Shown piece by piece: positions 15,330-24,017 of a stretch of DNA of 49,885 bases (the stretch's first letter is position 1; each line of letters opens with the position of its first letter). The translations under genes were made by a program, and so were the position numbers. Under the pieces are notes generated by a model. The model was not told the DNA's origin. It did no database searches and worked only from the letters and a program-made list of their open reading frames with translations. Where the stretch lies: NCBI GenBank assembly GCA_017454295.1, contig JAFTDF010000036.1:1-49885 (forward strand), read 5' to 3'. Source of the DNA: Bacilli bacterium (GTDB taxonomy: Bacteria; Bacillota_I; Bacilli_A; RFN20; CAG-826).

Positions 15330-15359
15330 TTGCTAGTCCGCGTGCGTATCGCCTATAAT
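15330..15359 (+). promoter_or_regulatory. Promoter of the TAEDIR-repeat protein gene
   Basis: TTGCTA (15330-15335) and TATAAT (15354-15359) with an 18-bp spacer. A strong ribosome site (GGAGGAAAG) precedes the start at 15389. Confidence 0.7.
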
Positions 15360-15388
15360 TTGGAAAGAAAATTTGCGGAGGAAAGCAA

Positions 15389-17602
15389 ATGAGAAAAAAA
15401 GTAGTTGCCACATCAGTGATCGGCTTTATTTTCATGGTAGCCGGCCTGGTGTTCTTTCCGTTGATTGGTAATTTCATCAACGGAGGGGCCATCTTCAACC
15501 TCAACGGGATTCTCAACAACAGTGGTAATCCAATGGCCACGATCCAGAATCTCGTGATCGGTTCCCTTACCAAGGGAGCTCCTATGGGCTTTGTCGCCCT
15601 CGGCGTCGCCGCGCTGTTCTTGATCTTTGCGATCGTTGTGCTCATCCAGGCGATCCGGAAGCGCCATGGCGCCGCGGCTTGGGCTTTCATCGCCGTTTTG
15701 CTTGAGGCGGTCGTTCTCTACGCCTTCTTGCTCTTGGCCTTTGTCCCCGGCTATTATGCCCAATACGGCCAGTCCATGTATGCCTACAACGGCTTAGCCG
15801 TTACCGACCAATTCCCCGGTTTCTACGGCTGGATCTTTGCCGTAGGCAACCAAGCCGGTAATATCGGCCTTGCCATCCTTGCCTTGGTGCCGACCATCGT
15901 CTTCGTCACCGGTTTCATCCTCGCCCTCATCGCCGTGATCGGCGAAATGCGTTATCTCGCTTCCCTCGATCGCCCCGAAAAGGCGCCCGAAGTCAGCAAT
16001 GACGAAGTCTTCGTCCTCGATGACGATGATCTCGAAGATGAAGATAAAGCCGAAAAGGCCGCGGCCAACCTCGAACGCCAAGGTGGCTATCAGGAACGCC
16101 GTCCCGAACCCTTGCCTGCCGCCCCTGGCATCCAAGGACCCTTGCTGGTGCAATACATCAACACCTATGCCCCCGCCGGCGAACAACAAGTTCGCAACCA
16201 AAAGGGCAATGTCCCCCTTTCCGAAATCCAATCCAACATCACCGGTGAAAAGCCTTTGACCGCCGAAGACATCCGCAAGATCATCGCGGAAGAACTCGCC
16301 GAAAAGAAAGAACCCGCTCCCGTGATCGTGTCCGTCCCCGCGCCGGAAAAGCCTGCCGAACCGCAACCTGCCGCTTCGGCTGAAAAGCCTTTGACCGCCG
16401 AAGATGTCCGTAACATCTTCTCCGAAGAACTCGGTCGTTACCTCGCCCAAGACGAAGACGGCTACCAAGATGGCGATATCGTCGTCGAAGAAGAACCCGA
16501 GCCGATCCTCACCGCCGCCGACATCCGTTCCATCATCGCCGAAGAGCTTGCCGCCGCTAAGCCGGCAATCGAAGAAGAACCCGCGCCGGCTCAACCTGAG
16601 GAAAAAGCCCCCGAGGCCAAACCCGAAAACGTCCGCGATGCCATCCGCGAAGAACTCGCCGCCTATCAGGCCGCCCGCGAAGCGGAAGCCCGCGCCAAAG
16701 AAGAACAGGCCGCTGCCGCCAAAGCCCGTGAGGAAGAATTAGCTTCCGCCCGTGCCGAAGCCGCCGAAGCCGCCCGCAAGGAAGTCGAAGAAAAGTATCA
16801 GACCGCCAAAGCGGAAGAAGAAGCACCGAAGCCGATGACGGCCGAAGACATCCGTTCCATCATCGCCGAAGAGCTTGCCAAAGCCCCGGCCGAAGAAAAG
16901 AAGGAAGAAGTCGGCATCACCGCCGAAATGATCCGCGAAATCATCCGTTCCGAACTCAAGGACGCCACTCCGGTTAAGGAAGAAAAAGTCGTGCCCGTGA
17001 CCGTGGTCGTCAAAGAGAAGGAAGAAGTCGTCCAGCCCGAGCCGCAACCCGAACCGGCACCCGAACCCGAACCGGTGGTCGTCCCCGTGGTCGCCCCCGT
17101 CGCCGCCCCGGCCCGTGCCGTTGGCGAAGTCAACCCCGACCTTCCTCCCCACGACAAAATCATCCGCATTCCCTTCCCCACCCGCATGGTCGAAGGCGAA
17201 AAGGACCTGAAGTCCAACTACAATGAACTCAAGTCCGAAATCATGTCCTATGGCGTGAAGTCCCGCGTCTCCAATTCCGGCGATACCTTCCGTCTCCACA
17301 AAGTCACCTTCGTGAAGATCACCGTTGCCGGTAAAGGCTTGAAGCTCTACTTCGCCCTCAATCCGAAGGATTACGCCAATAGCACCCTTCCCGTCCAGGA
17401 TGCGGGCCACAAGGGTACCTACCGCGATATCCCGCTCGTGTTCAAGGTCAAGAGCAAACTCTCCGTCCGCCGCGCCAAACAACTCATCTCCGACGTCATG
17501 GAGAAGAATGGCATCGAACAGGGCAAGATCGAACCCCATAACTGGGCCGAAGAACTCAAGGACTACAAACCCGCCGGATCCGATAAGGACGACGACGAAT
17601 AA
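15389..17602 (+). CDS. Large membrane protein with six TAEDIR-type repeats
   Basis: This 737-residue protein has three parts. Residues 1-200 contain four membrane helices. Residues about 200-590 form an acidic, Glu/Ala/Pro-rich low-complexity region that carries six copies of a short motif, consensus (L/M)TAEDIRxIIAEEL (near residues 289, 333, 374, 413, 482 and 510), separated by charged spacers and one coiled-coil-like stretch (AREAEARAKEEQAAAAKARE). Residues about 600-737 form a folded domain (KLYFALNPKDYANST, then VKSKLSVRRAKQLI) that I recall from other large Firmicutes proteins of unknown function. The whole suggests a membrane-anchored scaffold whose repeated helices bind partners on the cytoplasmic side. 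The gene has its own promoter and terminator. Function is unknown. Confidence 0.7.
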   Translation: MRKKVVATSVIGFIFMVAGLVFFPLIGNFINGGAIFNLNGILNNSGNPMATIQNLVIGSLTKGAPMGFVALGVAALFLIFAIVVLIQAIRKRHGAAAWAFIAVLLEAVVLYAFLLLAFVPGYYAQYGQSMYAYNGLAVTDQFPGFYGWIFAVGNQAGNIGLAILALVPTIVFVTGFILALIAVIGEMRYLASLDRPEKAPEVSNDEVFVLDDDDLEDEDKAEKAAANLERQGGYQERRPEPLPAAPGIQGPLLVQYINTYAPAGEQQVRNQKGNVPLSEIQSNITGEKPLTAEDIRKIIAEELAEKKEPAPVIVSVPAPEKPAEPQPAASAEKPLTAEDVRNIFSEELGRYLAQDEDGYQDGDIVVEEEPEPILTAADIRSIIAEELAAAKPAIEEEPAPAQPEEKAPEAKPENVRDAIREELAAYQAAREAEARAKEEQAAAAKAREEELASARAEAAEAARKEVEEKYQTAKAEEEAPKPMTAEDIRSIIAEELAKAPAEEKKEEVGITAEMIREIIRSELKDATPVKEEKVVPVTVVVKEKEEVVQPEPQPEPAPEPEPVVVPVVAPVAAPARAVGEVNPDLPPHDKIIRIPFPTRMVEGEKDLKSNYNELKSEIMSYGVKSRVSNSGDTFRLHKVTFVKITVAGKGLKLYFALNPKDYANSTLPVQDAGHKGTYRDIPLVFKVKSKLSVRRAKQLISDVMEKNGIEQGKIEPHNWAEELKDYKPAGSDKDDDE

Positions 17603-17613
17603 GCCCAAACACA

Positions 17614-17644
17614 AGGCCTCCCTTCCAAAAAGGGAGGCTTTTTT
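17614..17644 (+). terminator. Terminator after the repeat-protein gene
   Basis: GCCTCCCTT (17616-17624) pairs with AAGGGAGGC (17630-17638), followed by TTTTTT. Confidence 0.88.
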
Positions 17645-17651
17645 GTATAAT
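17623..17651 (+). promoter_or_regulatory. Promoter overlapping the terminator
   Basis: TATAAT at 17646-17651 with TTCCAA at 17623-17628 as -35 (17-bp spacer). The -35 lies inside the terminator stem-loop. Confidence 0.5.
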
Positions 17652-17680
17652 AGAGCCCAATTTAAAGGAGGTGATGGCAG

Positions 17681-18703
17681 TTGGACGATATACCTAGTTG
17701 GCTATCCGTTTTACTGCTGTTCCTTTTCTTGGCGATGTCCGCCTTCTATTCCTCGGCGGAGACCGCTTTTTCTAACATCAATAAGTACAAATACAAAGCC
17801 TTGGCCGACGAAGGCAATCGTCGGGCGAAGTTGATTCTCTATCTCGCCGAGCATTTCGATTCCACTCTTGTTACGGTGCTGATCGGCTATAACGTTTTCG
17901 CCATCTTGATCTCCACCTTCTCCACCTTCCTCTTCATGCGGTGGCTTAGCCCATATATCAACGAAACCGCCCTTTCGTTTTTGATTTCCGTCGGCATGGC
18001 CATCATCACCTTCTTATTCGGGGACACCATCCCTAAGTTCTTAGGTAAGCGTCGGCCCGAATCGATGGCCGCCTTCTGCGCCTATCCTTTGGCCTTCTTC
18101 GTCATTTTGTTTTTCCCGGTATCCTTCCTATTTAGTAAGATCGGCCAAGGCATTGCCAAGCTATTTGGCAGCGATAAGGAAGTGGAACTTTCGGAAGAGG
18201 ATTTCGCTTCCGCGATCGATATCGCCGAAGAGCAGGGCCTATTAGAAGAAAACGAATCCGATATCATCCAGGCCACCTTCGATTTCGCCGATACCAAAGT
18301 CAAAGAGGTCCTCACCCCGAAAACGCGGATGACCATGATCGACGCCAGCAAAATCAAAAAGGAAAGCCTCCATGCCTTCCTCGTCGACACCCCGTTCTCC
18401 CGCATCCCGGTGTATTACAAAGACAAAAACAAGGTCCTTGGGATTTTGGTGGTGAAGAACTACCTTAGCGCTTATTTCCAAGATCCGCGCGTCTCCTATC
18501 TATCTTATTTGCAAAAGCCTTATTACGTGACCCCGTCGGTCAAAATCGACGATCTTTTGGAAGGCTTCCGGAAACGGCATACCCAAATCGCCTTGGTCAA
18601 AAAAGACGATAAGCTCCTTGGCATGGTAACCGCCGAAGACGTGCTGGAAGAACTCGTTGGGAAGATCAATGAGCAAAATCCCGCGAAGGAGGGCTCGTTA
18701 TGA
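17681..18703 (+). CDS. CNNM/CBS-domain membrane protein (first copy)
   Basis: This 340-residue protein has a CNNM (DUF21) transmembrane domain (residues 1-165, three to four helices, with SAFYSSAETAFSNI) and a tandem CBS pair (VLTPKTRMTMID and later IALVKKDDKLLGMVTAEDVLEELV). Relatives (YrkA, CorB/CorC, TlyC) take part in magnesium or cobalt transport or efflux. The start is TTG 17681: a perfect AAAGGAGGTGA lies 7-17 bases upstream, while the ATG at 17674 opens a frame that stops after seven codons. It lacks the C-terminal CorC_HlyC domain present in the next copy. It overlaps the second CNNM gene by ATGA. Confidence 0.85.
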   Translation: MDDIPSWLSVLLLFLFLAMSAFYSSAETAFSNINKYKYKALADEGNRRAKLILYLAEHFDSTLVTVLIGYNVFAILISTFSTFLFMRWLSPYINETALSFLISVGMAIITFLFGDTIPKFLGKRRPESMAAFCAYPLAFFVILFFPVSFLFSKIGQGIAKLFGSDKEVELSEEDFASAIDIAEEQGLLEENESDIIQATFDFADTKVKEVLTPKTRMTMIDASKIKKESLHAFLVDTPFSRIPVYYKDKNKVLGILVVKNYLSAYFQDPRVSYLSYLQKPYYVTPSVKIDDLLEGFRKRHTQIALVKKDDKLLGMVTAEDVLEELVGKINEQNPAKEGSL

Positions 18704-19983
18704 CCCCTTACGCGAAGATGGTGCTCTATTTCTCCATCATTGCCGTCCTCATGCTTTGCAGCGCCTTCTTTTCCTGCGCGGACATGGTGTATTCTTCCGT
18801 CTCCTTGTCTCGACTGGAGCGCACGCCTGGGAAACGGGCCAAAAAGGCCTATGATTTGGCGAAGAATTATGAGAATACCATCGTCGCGATTCTCTTTGGC
18901 AACAACTTGGTGAACATCGTAGCTTCGTCTTTGGGCGCAGCCATCTCCTTGCTCGACCTCGCCCCGTTTAACAAAAATCCCTCGGTGGCGGCCCTGGTCA
19001 TCGAATTATCGATGCTTGGTCTGATCCTTTGCTTTGGCGAAATCCTGCCCAAGACCATCGGCAAGCGTTTCAATTACCGCCTCTCCCTGGCTTTCTGCGA
19101 TATCGTCAAAGGCCTCGGCTATCTCTTCTATCCCTTCGTCAAGATTTCCCATTGGTTTGCGCGGCTGGTTTCCCGTCCCGTGCTCAATCAAATCGAAGAA
19201 GATGACGAAACCAAAACCGACGAAGAACTCCAGGCGATGGTGGATGTCATCGAAGAGGAAGGTCTCATCGATGAAGACCAAAGCGAGTTGCTTTCCCGTT
19301 CCATCGAATTCAAAGACACCCAAGCTTTCATGGTCATGACCCCGCGCGTCAATATCGAGGCCCTCGAATTCGGCGATGATCCGATCACCGCTTTGGAAAA
19401 GGGCAAACTCAACCATTCCCGCATCCCCGTGTTTCGGAAAAACTTGGACAATATCGAAGGCTACATTCCCCTGAAAAACTTGCAAAGAGAGGTTCTTTCT
19501 GGGAAAAAGCCGGAGATTTCGGACTTATTGCTCCCGATCCTCTCCGTCCCCCGGAGCATGCCGATTTCCGCCGTGCTGGATTTGTTTAAGCAAGAAAAAC
19601 GCCATATCGCCTTGGTCAAAGACGAGTTTGGCGGCAACGAAGGCATCCTCACCATGGAAGACATCCTCGAAGAACTCGTCGGGGAAATGTATGACGAGTC
19701 CGAAACCAAGATCGAGGACATCGAAAAAACCGATAAGCGCAACGTCTATCATGTCCGTGGCATTACCGAATTCGACGCTTTATTAGAATATTTCGGCCTC
19801 CCTCTCCCCGAAGAGGAAGTTTCCTATTCCACCGTCTCCGGTTTCCTGGTTGAGCGGCTGGGCCGCTTTGCGGAAGTGGGGGATAAGGTGAAATATGGCA
19901 AACTCGATTTCACCGTCGAAAAAGCCGGCCCCTATGTGGTGGAGTCGGCCTTGGTGGTTTATCATCCTCGCCGCAAAGCTTAA
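18700..19983 (+). CDS. CNNM/CBS/CorC_HlyC-domain membrane protein (second copy)
   Basis: This 427-residue paralogue of the preceding protein has the CNNM membrane domain (residues 1-190, with CSAFFSCADMVYSSVS), a CBS pair (VMTPRVNIEALE, then HIALVKDEFGGNEGILTMEDILEELVGE) and a C-terminal CorC_HlyC transporter-associated domain (about residues 345-425). GAAGGAGG precedes the ATG, which overlaps the upstream stop, so the two proteins are made together and may form a heterodimer for divalent-cation handling. The stop overlaps the stop of the convergent guanylate-kinase gene. Confidence 0.87.
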   Translation: MTPYAKMVLYFSIIAVLMLCSAFFSCADMVYSSVSLSRLERTPGKRAKKAYDLAKNYENTIVAILFGNNLVNIVASSLGAAISLLDLAPFNKNPSVAALVIELSMLGLILCFGEILPKTIGKRFNYRLSLAFCDIVKGLGYLFYPFVKISHWFARLVSRPVLNQIEEDDETKTDEELQAMVDVIEEEGLIDEDQSELLSRSIEFKDTQAFMVMTPRVNIEALEFGDDPITALEKGKLNHSRIPVFRKNLDNIEGYIPLKNLQREVLSGKKPEISDLLLPILSVPRSMPISAVLDLFKQEKRHIALVKDEFGGNEGILTMEDILEELVGEMYDESETKIEDIEKTDKRNVYHVRGITEFDALLEYFGLPLPEEEVSYSTVSGFLVERLGRFAEVGDKVKYGKLDFTVEKAGPYVVESALVVYHPRRKA

Positions 19984-20516
19984 CCGTGGATCTTTTGGTG
20001 GTAAAGGGTAACGATTTTATCCGTTAACGCCTCCACGCTTTCGTCATTGGAATCGATCACGAAATCGCACGGGGGTACGTTTTCTTTGGCAAAGGCAACT
20101 TCGTCGTTAGCGAGCCGCTTTTGAATGAGTTCTGGGTCGTCTCCCCGCCCCTCCATCCGCGCTTTACGCGTGGCTTTGGAAGCTTCCAGATAAAAGGTGA
20201 CCAGACTCGGATCGCCTAAGGCGATATAGGAAGCCACGCCCACGGGATCGACGACGATACAGCGATCGATGCCAAGCTCGGCTTTCGAGCAGCCATAATG
20301 ATTGCCGTTATAGTAGGTGGTTTCGACAAAGGCGCCTTCTTGCTCCATTTTGGCAAAGGTGGCTTCGTCGACGAAATGGTAGTCGATATCCTGACGCTCG
20401 CCCTTGCGCATGGGACGTGTAGTATGGGTGGTTGCTTTCACAATGCCATAAGCCGACGCCAAGCGCTTGGCGATTTCCGTTTTTCCGGAGGCGGAGGCCC
20501 CAATTAACAAAATCAT
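19980..20516 (-). CDS. gmk: Guanylate-kinase-like protein
   Basis: This is a nucleoside-monophosphate kinase of the guanylate-kinase family (GMP to GDP with ATP). The P-loop is GASASGKTEIAKRL at the N-terminus. The GMP-binding block is TTHTTRPMRKGERQDIDYHF. The lid arginines appear in ARMEGRGDD. About 178-180 residues, slightly short for the family. An ATG at 20522 lies two codons upstream, but the promoter (TTGTTT, 17 bp, CATAAT) places +1 exactly on the ATG at 20516, and the family usually begins just before the P-loop, so 20516 is preferred. The GMP-binding site is conserved but divergent, so substrate is likely rather than certain. The 3' end overlaps the CNNM gene. Confidence 0.8.
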   Translation of the reverse strand: MILLIGASASGKTEIAKRLASAYGIVKATTHTTRPMRKGERQDIDYHFVDEATFAKMEQEGAFVETTYYNGNHYGCSKAELGIDRCIVVDPVGVASYIALGDPSLVTFYLEASKATRKARMEGRGDDPELIQKRLANDEVAFAKENVPPCDFVIDSNDESVEALTDKIVTLYHQKIHG

Positions 20517-20522
20517 GTTCAT

Positions 20523-20551
20523 ATTATGAACAAAAAGCTTTTCGAAAACAA
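20523..20551 (-). promoter_or_regulatory. Promoter of gmk, leaderless spacing
   Basis: On the minus strand, TTGTTT (20551-20546) and CATAAT (20528-20523) are 17 bp apart. The seventh base after the -10 is 20516, the A of an ATG. Confidence 0.6.
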
Positions 20552-20614
20552 TTTTTCACTTTTATTCTCAAAACGCGAGGCATCCCCCGTAAAAGAAAGT
20601 AGGAGGACCTCACG

Positions 20615-20956
20615 ATGATTCCATCTGAAAACGAAAACGCCGCCACCTTGCGCAAAGCGTTCCGCCTTGCCTTGCTTGAATTAGGGAAAAGCCCGGATTA
20701 TCACATCTACGATTTAACCGATGATTTCCTCTTGGGCAGAAAAGAAGGGGAATCCCGTCGTTTGTTGATCCGCGTCAAGCAATTCTTTGATGGATTAAAA
20801 CCCGAAGAGCAAAAGTATTTCATCTATGAATGTCTGGAACGGGAACGCCATTATCGGTTCTGGTATTTGGGCGATTACCATGAGAAGGAATGGGCCAAGG
20901 CCCGCGCGGATATGGAGCAGAAAATCCAGGAGGCATTTCCATGCCGCGTTCTTTGA
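20615..20956 (+). CDS. Hypothetical protein at the head of the Tad locus (113 aa)
   Basis: This soluble, charged protein is mostly helical (for example RLLIRVKQFFDGLKPEEQKYFIYECLERE). It vaguely resembles the uncharacterised small MG284/MPN403-type proteins of Mollicutes; that likeness is a memory-based impression only. A strong AGGAGG precedes the ATG. Its 3' end overlaps the secreted-protein gene by 16 nt, so it is the first gene of the pilus operon or is co-expressed with it. No signal peptide. Confidence 0.5.
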   Translation: MIPSENENAATLRKAFRLALLELGKSPDYHIYDLTDDFLLGRKEGESRRLLIRVKQFFDGLKPEEQKYFIYECLERERHYRFWYLGDYHEKEWAKARADMEQKIQEAFPCRVL

Positions 20957-21939
20957 TCCTGCTTTCCGCCTCCTTGCTTGCGCCTTTATTCGCCCAAAAG
21001 TCAAGCTTGCCCGTTCGTTATGAAATCGGCCCATGCTTCGCCGGGGAAGTAGGACACATCTATTTAGATGTGGATACGGCGCAATATCCGCGGTTTTATT
21101 CGTTCCTTCGGGTCCAAAACGGAACCCGTTACGATTACTACGATCAGACTTACCATCGGGGTTCGGGCGAGCGCGATATCATTGATATTCCCATTCCGAC
21201 CACATTAACGAATCGAGGCACTTTCACCGTAGAATTCGGTTTTCAAAGCAACTCATTCCAGTCGAGCAAGCCTTCGACCTATGTCATTAATTTCCAAGAA
21301 ACCATCACGGCGGGACAACGTTACCAAAATCTGGTGATTGACCACGATCAAATCCTCGATCCGGAACGGGCAAGAATCGTACTGGACGAAACCTCTCCCT
21401 ACCATTCTTATGCCCTTCATGATTCTTATACCTTTCAAGGGGTATCGGCTTCTTCTTCCAATCAACATCGCCTCATCCCTGTTTCGGCTATGAGAATCAC
21501 TTATAGCAATGAACGATTCGAGAAAGGGAATCTAGCCGGAATCGGGGCCGAATTACGGGTTTTAGATTATCCGGATGACTTTTCGGGCATCGGGGAAAAG
21601 ATAGGCGATGCCTATCGTTCCATTCCCTTAACGCCGGTGGTTCACGCCTCCAACGGTTACCAGACGACGATGTCGTTCAAACTCGCTTCCCTATATTCCT
21701 ATTCCCGCATCGATTACCGTGTGGGAGGAAGAGGGCCGCAATTCATCTCGGATCAACTCTATGCGCCTTTGCGGATGGGCCATGACGATGCGACGTATCG
21801 CTACCAAATCGTTTTGACCAACGCGTCCGAAGCAAAAGACTCTTTCTTCATCTCTTCCGCGGTGTCTTTTGCTCGCCGCGTATTCGGGCCCTGCGCCCAA
21901 AGCGAGTACTGCTTGATGATTGGAGGAAAGGCCTCATGA
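20941..21939 (+). CDS. Secreted protein in the Tad locus (332 aa)
   Basis: The N-terminus is a signal peptide (MPRSLILLSASLLAPLFAQ), so the protein is exported. The rest is rich in tyrosine, serine and beta-strand-like stretches with no motif I recognise. The start at 20941 is chosen because it begins the signal peptide and follows CAGGAGG; an upstream in-frame start would put charged residues first. It overlaps both neighbours, including ATGA with the next gene. Position suggests a pilus-associated surface or tip protein; this is inference from context only. Confidence 0.6.
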   Translation: MPRSLILLSASLLAPLFAQKSSLPVRYEIGPCFAGEVGHIYLDVDTAQYPRFYSFLRVQNGTRYDYYDQTYHRGSGERDIIDIPIPTTLTNRGTFTVEFGFQSNSFQSSKPSTYVINFQETITAGQRYQNLVIDHDQILDPERARIVLDETSPYHSYALHDSYTFQGVSASSSNQHRLIPVSAMRITYSNERFEKGNLAGIGAELRVLDYPDDFSGIGEKIGDAYRSIPLTPVVHASNGYQTTMSFKLASLYSYSRIDYRVGGRGPQFISDQLYAPLRMGHDDATYRYQIVLTNASEAKDSFFISSAVSFARRVFGPCAQSEYCLMIGGKAS

Positions 21940-22322
21940 TGCTTTTCATTTATGCGGCATTTGCCATGGTTTTGGGCGCCTCTTTAGGCGCTTCGGCCTA
22001 TGCTTCGTTTGGCACGCAGCAGGCGTATCTAGGTCTCTATAAGGGAATTCTCGAACGACATGTCGTCGTGCTGGATGCAAGCGGGTCATATCTGGCCAAA
22101 CCTTATTTCGATCTGGATGGATTAAGGCAAAGCCTTCACGTCTATTTCCTCAACAATTTGGCACCCTATTGCCGCGAATACGATTACGCCGTGCGGGTGA
22201 GCGCCGACTATGGCCCGGAATATCCGACTGCCATCGAGATCAACCTTCATACTTCTTACGCCCATTTATGGAATCGTTCCTATTCCGCTTACTTTTCCAT
22301 CGAAAGGACCAACCATGGATAA
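21936..22322 (+). CDS. TadE-like or minor pilin-like membrane protein (128 aa)
   Basis: The protein has one N-terminal hydrophobic segment (MMLFIYAAFAMVLGASLGASAYASF) and an extracellular part of about 100 residues. Such a plan, in front of a CpaF ATPase gene, fits a TadE/pseudopilin-like subunit, but no diagnostic motif is visible. Coupled by overlap to genes on both sides. Confidence 0.5.
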   Translation: MMLFIYAAFAMVLGASLGASAYASFGTQQAYLGLYKGILERHVVVLDASGSYLAKPYFDLDGLRQSLHVYFLNNLAPYCREYDYAVRVSADYGPEYPTAIEINLHTSYAHLWNRSYSAYFSIERTNHG

Positions 22323-23289
22323 ATCGCGAATCGTTACTTATGTGGAAGCTTCCTTCTTGGCTCCGTTGTTAGCAAAAGACACCATCACCGATATTTCTTG
22401 GAATGGAGAGGCCCTTTTCTACGAAGATCGCGCTCAAGGACGGAAGAAAGCCAAAATCCCCGTCACCAATATGCAAGTGGGGGACTTTCTACGGCAAATC
22501 TCCAATTATGCCGAAGCCCAGTTTACTTATCTCAATCCGATTCTGGATGTCTCCTTTGGCCGTTATCGTCTCAATGCAGACTTCTTTTCCATCGTGCGAA
22601 TGAGAGACGAAAAGGCCTTCTCCTTCTGCTTGCGGATCGGTCATCCGGGTTCGGTGGTTGGAGAGGATCCCGATTTCTTTCCCGGGAAAACCAAACGGCT
22701 GCTATTCGAAGCCTTGTCCCGCCGGGAAACCATCGTGATCGCCGGGGAGACGGGGAGTGGGAAAACCGAACTCCAAAAATACTTGCTGATGAACCTTCCC
22801 TCCGCGACGCGCGTCATCGCCATTGATAACGTGGAGGAACTAGAACTTTGCCGTGAAGAAGAAGGCACGCTGGATTTCACTTCTTGGCATGTCGATGATC
22901 GCAATCCCCGTGCTTCCTTTTCCGCGCTGATCCAAAACGCTTTGCGCAACAACCCGGATTATCTCCTCGTCGCGGAAATCCGGGGCGAGGAAATGTATGC
23001 GGCTTTGCAGGCGCTCATGTCGGGAAACCCCATGATCACAACGACCCATGCCGCCTCGATGGCTTTGATTCCCCATCGCCTTGCCCGTCTTGCTCAAACA
23101 GGTGGTACAAACCTCGTCTATGAAGATTTGTTGGGCGATATTAATAAACATGTATCTTTACTTGTATACTTGAAGAAAGAAACGAAAAACAACCGTGTCC
23201 ATCGCTATATCCAAGAGATTGGCCGGTTACTGCCAAGCGGAGAAATCATCACCTTGTTCTCCCTGAAACATGCACAGGAGGAATTATGA
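22315..23289 (+). CDS. tadA: Tad/CpaF-type secretion ATPase
   Basis: This 324-residue hexameric ATPase of the type II/IV secretion superfamily powers pilin assembly. It has the N-terminal domain (ITDISWNGEALFYED), Walker A AGETGSGKTELQKYLL (about residue 143), the Asp box, a Walker B region ending in LLVAEIRGEEMYAALQAL, and the His-containing TTTHAAS. It is shorter than Gram-negative CpaF because the long N-terminal extension is missing. The ATG at 22315 follows AAAGGA and overlaps the previous stop. It is followed by the TadB gene with an ATGA overlap. Confidence 0.88.
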   Translation: MDKSRIVTYVEASFLAPLLAKDTITDISWNGEALFYEDRAQGRKKAKIPVTNMQVGDFLRQISNYAEAQFTYLNPILDVSFGRYRLNADFFSIVRMRDEKAFSFCLRIGHPGSVVGEDPDFFPGKTKRLLFEALSRRETIVIAGETGSGKTELQKYLLMNLPSATRVIAIDNVEELELCREEEGTLDFTSWHVDDRNPRASFSALIQNALRNNPDYLLVAEIRGEEMYAALQALMSGNPMITTTHAASMALIPHRLARLAQTGGTNLVYEDLLGDINKHVSLLVYLKKETKNNRVHRYIQEIGRLLPSGEIITLFSLKHAQEEL

Positions 23290-24017
23290 AACGCGCCTCC
23301 CCCTATCTTTACGCATTCTTCTTCTCCTTGATCCTTGGCGGCAGCGCGTACCTGGCTTCCGACCAATGGATCGTCGCTCTCGGCGTGCTCGCTCTTTCGT
23401 TCGTGGCGTCTTCCCTTCTTTTCGTTCCATCTCTCCTACGCCACCTTCAGGAAGAGCGAGTGCGCCATGAATGCTACCAATTCGTCAACTCGTTCCTTAT
23501 CACGCTTTCGGTGTGCCAGTCGCTTGACCATTCTTATGAAGTTGCCATTAGCGGGATCCAAGGGGAGTTCAAGGACCTAACTGCCAAAATCACCCATATG
23601 CGCGTCGATGAGCGCATCGAGTATCTGAAAGATTACTTCCGGCTTGAAATCTACGCCATGTTCGTATCGATCCTTCGCCTCTATATCGATCGGGGCGGGG
23701 ACGTATTGAACCTTGCATCCGAATTGCTGAATGAACTTACCAGAATCGAAGAGACCGGACGCTATCTCTCCGGCAAGAAGCGGCGAAACGCGGTTCAGTT
23801 CGTGCTCATGTGGACGATGGCGCTGCTGGTCATGTGCTTTGTGCGGTTTGGACTCAATAGCTTCTTCGATTCTATCAAAACCTCCCGGACCTTCCTTTTG
23901 GGCATCACGGTGTTCTACGGCTTCCTGCTCATCGCTTTCTATATCTATCTTCGCGTTTATACGCGCCCCTTACTCGTCGCCAGAAAGGAGGATTCCAGCC
24001 ATGGCAAGCCTGCGTAA
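23286..24017 (+). CDS. tadB: TadB-like pilus assembly membrane protein
   Basis: This 243-residue inner-membrane platform protein has the T2SF plan: two N-terminal helices (about residues 8-50), a cytoplasmic helical domain (FVNSFLITLSVCQSLDHSYEVA, a T2SF-type stretch) and two C-terminal helices (about 170-230). With the next gene it forms the TadB/TadC pair on which the ATPase acts. Coupled by ATGA to the ATPase gene. Confidence 0.78.
   Translation: MKRASPYLYAFFFSLILGGSAYLASDQWIVALGVLALSFVASSLLFVPSLLRHLQEERVRHECYQFVNSFLITLSVCQSLDHSYEVAISGIQGEFKDLTAKITHMRVDERIEYLKDYFRLEIYAMFVSILRLYIDRGGDVLNLASELLNELTRIEETGRYLSGKKRRNAVQFVLMWTMALLVMCFVRFGLNSFFDSIKTSRTFLLGITVFYGFLLIAFYIYLRVYTRPLLVARKEDSSHGKPA

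Noticed and set aside
17674-17697. ATG start after the perfect ribosome site
   Set aside because: The frame stops after seven codons; the TTG at 17681 opens the CNNM protein.
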